A stretch of 64,000 bases of DNA from Campylobacter helveticus (GTDB lineage Bacteria > Campylobacterota > Campylobacteria > Campylobacterales > Campylobacteraceae): NCBI RefSeq assembly GCF_002080395.1, contig NZ_CP020478.1, positions 508,886-572,885 on the forward strand, written 5' to 3'. The position numbers were made by a program, and so were the translations under genes. Each line of letters starts with the position of its first letter. Position 1 is the stretch's first letter. The notes beneath the pieces were generated by a model. It saw only the letters and a program-made list of their open reading frames with translations, was not told where the DNA came from and did not search any database. Of the stretch, positions 59,882 through 64,000 are shown in pieces.

Positions 59882-60700
59882 ATGGTTAATCGTAGCAATG
59901 TAATTTCAAATGAAACTTCAGAACAACATGTGATTGAGGATTATCGTTTTAAGGTAATTTCTGAGTTTGTTAGCGAACAAGAAAGAGCACAAAACGAACA
60001 GGCGCATCATCAAGAAATCCCAACCCCTCAAGCACCCATACAAGAGGAAAAAAAAGAAGAATTAAAAGAGGAAAAGGCAGAAGAGCAGGGAGTAGCTTTT
60101 CAGCCGAGTTTCGTGGAAGATTTACTTAAAAAAACAGATGAAATGTCCAATAATATCATTAAGCTTCAAATGCAAATTGAAAGTCAAGAAAGCGAATTTA
60201 ATAACAGGCTTGCCAGTGAGCTTGAAAATGCTAAAGAAAAATATACAAAAGAAGGTTTAGAGGAAGCAAGAGCCGAATTTGAAAAAGAGCTTGGTGCGCT
60301 CAAAGACAAGTATTTAAAAAGTGTCGCTAAACTTGAGGAAGCTTGTGCTAATTTAGATAATTTTATCACTAAAAACGAAAAAGAACTAGCCGATACCGCG
60401 ATAGACATTGCCAAAGAAGTGATTTTAAAAGAGCTTGAGGAAGATTCTACAAAGATAGCTTACGCTTTAGCTAAGGACTTAATGGATGAGCTCAAGGGTG
60501 CTAGTGAGTTAGAATTAAAGGTTAATGCTGAGGATTTTGATTATTTAAAAGAGCAGTTTCATCAAGATAGTCGCATTAAGGTCAGCTTAGACGATGCGAT
60601 TAGTAAAGGTAGTGTGGTGATTTTAAGCAATGCTGGAAATATAGAATCTAACCTCAATTCCCGTCTTAATAAAATCAAAAAAATGATACACAATGACTAA
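59882..60700 (+). CDS. fliH: Flagellar export ATPase regulator FliH
   Basis: FliH binds and restrains the FliI ATPase and links it to the C-ring. The 272-residue protein has a disordered, Gln/Glu/Pro-rich N-terminal part, a coiled coil at about 80-170, and a C-terminal domain (DTAIDIAKEVILKELEED). It starts seven bases after fliG and overlaps dxs. Confidence 0.9.
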   Translation: MVNRSNVISNETSEQHVIEDYRFKVISEFVSEQERAQNEQAHHQEIPTPQAPIQEEKKEELKEEKAEEQGVAFQPSFVEDLLKKTDEMSNNIIKLQMQIESQESEFNNRLASELENAKEKYTKEGLEEARAEFEKELGALKDKYLKSVAKLEEACANLDNFITKNEKELADTAIDIAKEVILKELEEDSTKIAYALAKDLMDELKGASELELKVNAEDFDYLKEQFHQDSRIKVSLDDAISKGSVVILSNAGNIESNLNSRLNKIKKMIHND

Positions 60701-62528
60701 ACTTACTCATACGAATTTAGAGTTGCAAGCTTTAAATGAAGAGGAGCTTAAGACTCTTGCTGTAAATTTAAGAGCTAAAATTATAGAGGTTGTGAGTCAA
60801 AATGGTGGGCATTTAAGCTCAAATTTGGGTGTCGTTGAGCTTAGTATCGCAATGCATTGTGTGTTTGATAATGCAAAAGACCCATTTATTTTTGATGTTT
60901 CTCATCAGTCTTACGCCCATAAGCTTTTAAGTGGAAAAGAGGAATATTTTCATACGCTAAGAAGTTTTGGGGGCTTAAGTGGCTATACGAAAGATGAAGA
61001 GGGCGATTATTTTGTTGCTGGACATTCTAGCACTTCCATTTCTTTAGCTATAGGAGCTTGCAAAGCCATAGAGCTTAAAAAAGAGGAGCGTATGCCTGTG
61101 GTTTTAATCGGCGATGGGGCTTTAAGTGCGGGTATGGCTTATGAGGCGTTAAATGAGTTGGGCGATAGAAAGTATCCTTGCGTGATTATCTTAAATGATA
61201 ATGAAATGAGCATAAGTAAGCCCATAGGGGCGATTTCAAAATATCTCTCTCAAGCAATGGCAACGCAGTTTTATCAAAAATTTAAAAAACACGTCGAAAA
61301 GATGTTGGATTTTTTACCAGATAGTGCGACTTATATGGCGAAGCGTTTTGAAGAAAGTTTTAAGCTTATCACACCGGGGCTTTTATTTGAGGAATTTGGA
61401 CTTGAGTATATTGGTCCTGTGGATGGGCATAATATTAGCGAGGTTATCAGCGCTTTAAAACAGGCTAAAATGATGAAAAAACCTTGCATTATCCACGCAC
61501 AAACCATTAAAGGTAAGGGTTATGCGCCAGCTGAGGGTAAACACACAAAATGGCACGGGGTAGGGGCTTTTGATATCCGTAGCGGAGAAAGTCTTAAAAA
61601 ACCTAGCTCTAAGTCTAGCGCAACGGAAATTTTTAGTCAAAATTTGCTGGATTTAGCACAAAAATATGAAAATATTGTCGGCGTTACGGCAGCTATGCCT
61701 AGTGGCACAGGGCTTGATATTTTGATAGAAAAATATCCTAATCGTTTCTGGGATGTTGCCATCGCTGAGCAACACGCCGTAACTTCTATGGCTGCTATGG
61801 CAAAAGAGGGCTTTAAGCCTTTCATTGCGATTTATAGCACTTTTTTGCAAAGAGCTTATGACCAAGTAATTCACGATTGTGCGATTATGAATTTAAATGT
61901 TGTTTTTGCTATGGATAGAGCTGGGATTGTGGGTGAGGACGGAGAGACACATCAGGGAATTTTTGATGTGAGTTTTTTGAGTGCTGTGCCAAATTTAACC
62001 CTTATAGCCCCACGAGATGCTAAAATGATGAAAGAGTGTATGGAGTATGCCTATTTTCATCAAGGTCCCTTAGCTTTTCGTTACCCTCGCGGTAGCTTTA
62101 TTTTAAATGAGGAATTTATTCCTTGTAAAATTTTTTTAGCTAAGGCGCAGTGGTTGGTTAAAAATTCAAGCGAAGTGGCATTTTTAGGTTTTGGACAAGG
62201 TGTAGGTAAGGCGTGGGAGGTTTTGCAAAATTTGGGAGAGGAGTTTGCAAATTTGATTGATTTAATTTTTATAAAACCTTTAGATGAAGCTTTGTTAAAA
62301 GAGTTGGCAAGTAAGACTAAAATTTGGTTTGTTTTTAGTGAAAATGTTAAGATTGGCGGGGTGGCGAGTTTGCTTAGGGAATTTTTGGCTAAGTATGATT
62401 TGGGGGTAAAAATTATCAGTTTTGAATATGAGGACGCATTTATTACGCACGGAAATTTGAGTAAAGTTGAAGCAAGTTTGAGTTTAGATGTGAAAAGTTT
62501 GAGTCGCAGGGTGCTTGATATTATTTGA
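60693..62528 (+). CDS. dxs: 1-Deoxy-D-xylulose-5-phosphate synthase
   Basis: Dxs condenses pyruvate and glyceraldehyde-3-phosphate with thiamine diphosphate, starting the MEP isoprenoid route that also feeds undecaprenol for the pgl pathway. The 611-residue protein has IGDGALSAGMAYEALN (ThDP site), VGVTAAMPSGTGL and FAMDRAGIVGEDGETHQG. It overlaps fliH by eight bases. Confidence 0.96.
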   Translation: MTKLTHTNLELQALNEEELKTLAVNLRAKIIEVVSQNGGHLSSNLGVVELSIAMHCVFDNAKDPFIFDVSHQSYAHKLLSGKEEYFHTLRSFGGLSGYTKDEEGDYFVAGHSSTSISLAIGACKAIELKKEERMPVVLIGDGALSAGMAYEALNELGDRKYPCVIILNDNEMSISKPIGAISKYLSQAMATQFYQKFKKHVEKMLDFLPDSATYMAKRFEESFKLITPGLLFEEFGLEYIGPVDGHNISEVISALKQAKMMKKPCIIHAQTIKGKGYAPAEGKHTKWHGVGAFDIRSGESLKKPSSKSSATEIFSQNLLDLAQKYENIVGVTAAMPSGTGLDILIEKYPNRFWDVAIAEQHAVTSMAAMAKEGFKPFIAIYSTFLQRAYDQVIHDCAIMNLNVVFAMDRAGIVGEDGETHQGIFDVSFLSAVPNLTLIAPRDAKMMKECMEYAYFHQGPLAFRYPRGSFILNEEFIPCKIFLAKAQWLVKNSSEVAFLGFGQGVGKAWEVLQNLGEEFANLIDLIFIKPLDEALLKELASKTKIWFVFSENVKIGGVASLLREFLAKYDLGVKIISFEYEDAFITHGNLSKVEASLSLDVKSLSRRVLDII

Positions 62529-62573
62529 TAAAAAATATTCTTTAACATAAACATTTTTTAAATAATTTTTTTA

Positions 62574-62579
62574 TATGAT
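62574..62579 (+). promoter_or_regulatory. Probable -10 for perR
   Basis: TATGAT lies about 30 bases before the perR ATG. AT-rich runs upstream could hold a PerR box, but none is clear. Confidence 0.4.
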
Positions 62580-62608
62580 TTCGCATAAAACAAATTTAAG
62601 GTAAGATT

Positions 62609-63025
62609 ATGGAACTATTACAAATGCTTAAGAAATATGACCTAAAAGCTACTCCGCAAAGACTTTGTGTTTTAAAAATTTTAAAAAGACACGAGCATCC
62701 AAATATTGACGAGCTTTATGCTGAGATAAAGCGAGAATACCCCTCCATTTCCTTAGCTACAGTGTATAAAAATATCAATACGCTTCAACAGCAAGGGTTA
62801 GTTGTTGAAATCAATGTTGCTAATCAAAAATCGTGCTATGACATTTACGAAAAAGAACATATGCATATCATATGCACTAGTTGTGGAAACATCGAAGATA
62901 AAGATTTTGATGAGATAGAAATGAATGAATATCAAGAAAATCTTGAAAAGAAAATCTCAAATTTGATTGAACATTTATCCGTTTGTGCCTATGTTAAAGC
63001 TTGCAAAAAATGTCAAAAGCATTAA
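62609..63025 (+). CDS. perR: Peroxide-stress regulator PerR (Fur family)
   Basis: PerR represses peroxide-defence genes (katA, ahpC in C. jejuni) and is released by metal-catalysed oxidation. The 138-residue protein has an N-terminal winged helix (YDLKATPQRLCVLKILK, SLATVYKNINTLQQQGLV) and a dimerisation/metal domain with KEHMHIICTSCG and the second Cys pair KACKKC for structural zinc. PerR rather than Fur is chosen by the place after dxs, as in C. jejuni Cj0321-Cj0322. Confidence 0.85.
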   Translation: MELLQMLKKYDLKATPQRLCVLKILKRHEHPNIDELYAEIKREYPSISLATVYKNINTLQQQGLVVEINVANQKSCYDIYEKEHMHIICTSCGNIEDKDFDEIEMNEYQENLEKKISNLIEHLSVCAYVKACKKCQKH

Positions 63026-63057
63026 GGGCAAAACGAGCCTTTTGAATAGAGTTTGTC

Positions 63058-64000
63058 GTGTTTTATCCATTTCAAAGAAAATTTTTACTCCAGTCTTTTG
63101 ATTTAAGCTTAAAACAAATTTCAAAGGGTGTTTGCGTAACGACTTTTTACACAAAAATTTCTCCAAAAGAAACTTTAAAATTTCAAAGCCTCGATGAAAA
63201 ATATTTTTTAATTAAAAATGATTTAAGAGAAGAAATCTCTAAAAAAGAATTTGACAAAGCGAAAGAAAAAGCCTTGATGAAGGTGCTTTCTAAAAAAAGT
63301 TATGAATTGCCAGATGAAAAGAAAAGAGCGTTTTTGCAAATTTATAAAGAAGATAGGCTGTTTGTTTTGAAAGTATTTTTTAAAAGCGAGGAAGAGGCTT
63401 GTCGCTTTAAGTGTGATGAGAGATTGCAGCTTTTAAGGGAGCTTGATGAGAGGTTTAATTCTAAAAATTTAATCCTTTATGATTATAAAAAGGCTTTTTT
63501 TGATATTCACACTTGTTTTAATATCATAGGGAAAAATCAAAATTTCACGCTTAATTTCCCTCAATCTTTACACGCAAATGATGGTTTTAGAGTGCTTTTA
63601 TTTTATTTGCTTTGTGGGTTAAAAAGCCAGATGAGAAAAAAATACGATATGGCAGATTTGCATTTTATCGTTTTAAAAATTTGTGTATTTTTGAAAAATA
63701 CAATAAAGCTTTTTGATGCCACAATGGCGCGAAAATTATTAAGTGGATTTGAGAGTTTGGAAAAGAAAATAAAGCAAAATTTAACAAAAAAATATTTTAA
63801 TATCAAACCTTATAGAGATTTATTGAGCGATTTTGAATTGTTTTTGAGAGAGGGAGATTTTTTTAAAAGTGTGGAGAAAGAGAGTTTTTTAAAGACTTTT
63901 GTGGCACACAAATTACGCTTAAAGCTGATTACATTTAAGAAAAATTCTTATAAAAGTTTTTCTTATGAGGAATTTATGGTGCAATGTTTGGAAATTCGTA
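63058..64000 (+). CDS. CYTH/CHAD-like hypothetical protein (partial, runs off the window)
   Basis: The frame from GTG 63058 stays open to the end of the window (about 314 residues). It opens FYPFQRKFLLQSF, similar to the ERKFL start of CYTH triphosphate-tunnel enzymes, and has EISKKEFDKAKEKA. After about residue 160 a helical, basic part (FRVLLFYLLCGLKSQMRKK) could be a CHAD domain, which binds polyphosphate. Both calls are weak. An in-frame stop just upstream limits the start to this GTG. It follows perR by 32 bases. Confidence 0.5.
   Translation, partial: MFYPFQRKFLLQSFDLSLKQISKGVCVTTFYTKISPKETLKFQSLDEKYFLIKNDLREEISKKEFDKAKEKALMKVLSKKSYELPDEKKRAFLQIYKEDRLFVLKVFFKSEEEACRFKCDERLQLLRELDERFNSKNLILYDYKKAFFDIHTCFNIIGKNQNFTLNFPQSLHANDGFRVLLFYLLCGLKSQMRKKYDMADLHFIVLKICVFLKNTIKLFDATMARKLLSGFESLEKKIKQNLTKKYFNIKPYRDLLSDFELFLREGDFFKSVEKESFLKTFVAHKLRLKLITFKKNSYKSFSYEEFMVQCLEIR

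Overview
The window is a gene-dense, AT-rich stretch of a thermotolerant-type Campylobacter chromosome. The evidence is a complete set of pgl N-glycosylation genes, mapA, ctsW, flgP/flgQ, chuZ, perR and C. jejuni-like blocks of synteny. Several points argue against C. jejuni itself: the pgl genes are split, PglB carries about 75 extra residues, the LOS core locus is short, and one poly-G tract is 16 long. C. upsaliensis, C. helveticus or a close relative fits better, but that is inference from memory. No tRNA, rRNA, insertion sequence, prophage or CRISPR array was seen, and no gene-free stretch exceeds 300 bases.

Layout. 1-5500: tail of a tyrosine phosphatase gene, then a minus-strand run murD - APS-kinase-like - phase-variable DUF2972-type gene (G16, off) - ppk. 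5628-10448: mapA, ctsW, gyrA, flgP, flgQ, with a good sigma-54 promoter before flgP. 10445-14898: minus-strand LOS core genes (GT4, two-domain LgtF-type transferase, htrB, waaC), two of which carry G8 tracts. 14964-32234: an exonuclease gene, then sixteen consecutive overlapping genes from gne and pglKHIJBACD into a cytochrome c, hemL, AtpI-like, MFS, FliK-like and FlhX genes. 32237-41829: MFS transporter, Fur-box/chuZ, a type IIG-like restriction-modification gene split around a Doc toxin-antitoxin pair, then mqnC, an M16-like gene and recG. 41878-53293: pglEFG, cheY, prmA, ftsH, psd-like, pssA, DUF455, two small envelope genes, msrB, marC. 53268-55888: an accessory three-gene module (HAD phosphatase, phase-variable nucleotidyltransferase-kinase fusion, second nucleotidyltransferase), off at G12. 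55987-64000: hisC, fliF, fliG, fliH, dxs, perR and a partial CYTH-like gene.

How it works together. The pgl genes make and flip an undecaprenol-linked heptasaccharide (PglF, E, D make UDP-diNAcBac; C, A, J, H, I assemble; K flips; B transfers to Asn). gne supplies UDP-GalNAc. The LOS genes finish lipid A and the inner core. Four homopolymer tracts (16, 12, 8 and 8) lie inside surface-structure genes, so surface phosphorylation or glycosylation is probably switched by slippage. Two candidates stand out for follow-up: the phase-variable phospho-modification module at 53.3-55.9 kb, and the restriction-modification gene with an embedded Doc system at 34.4-37.6 kb.
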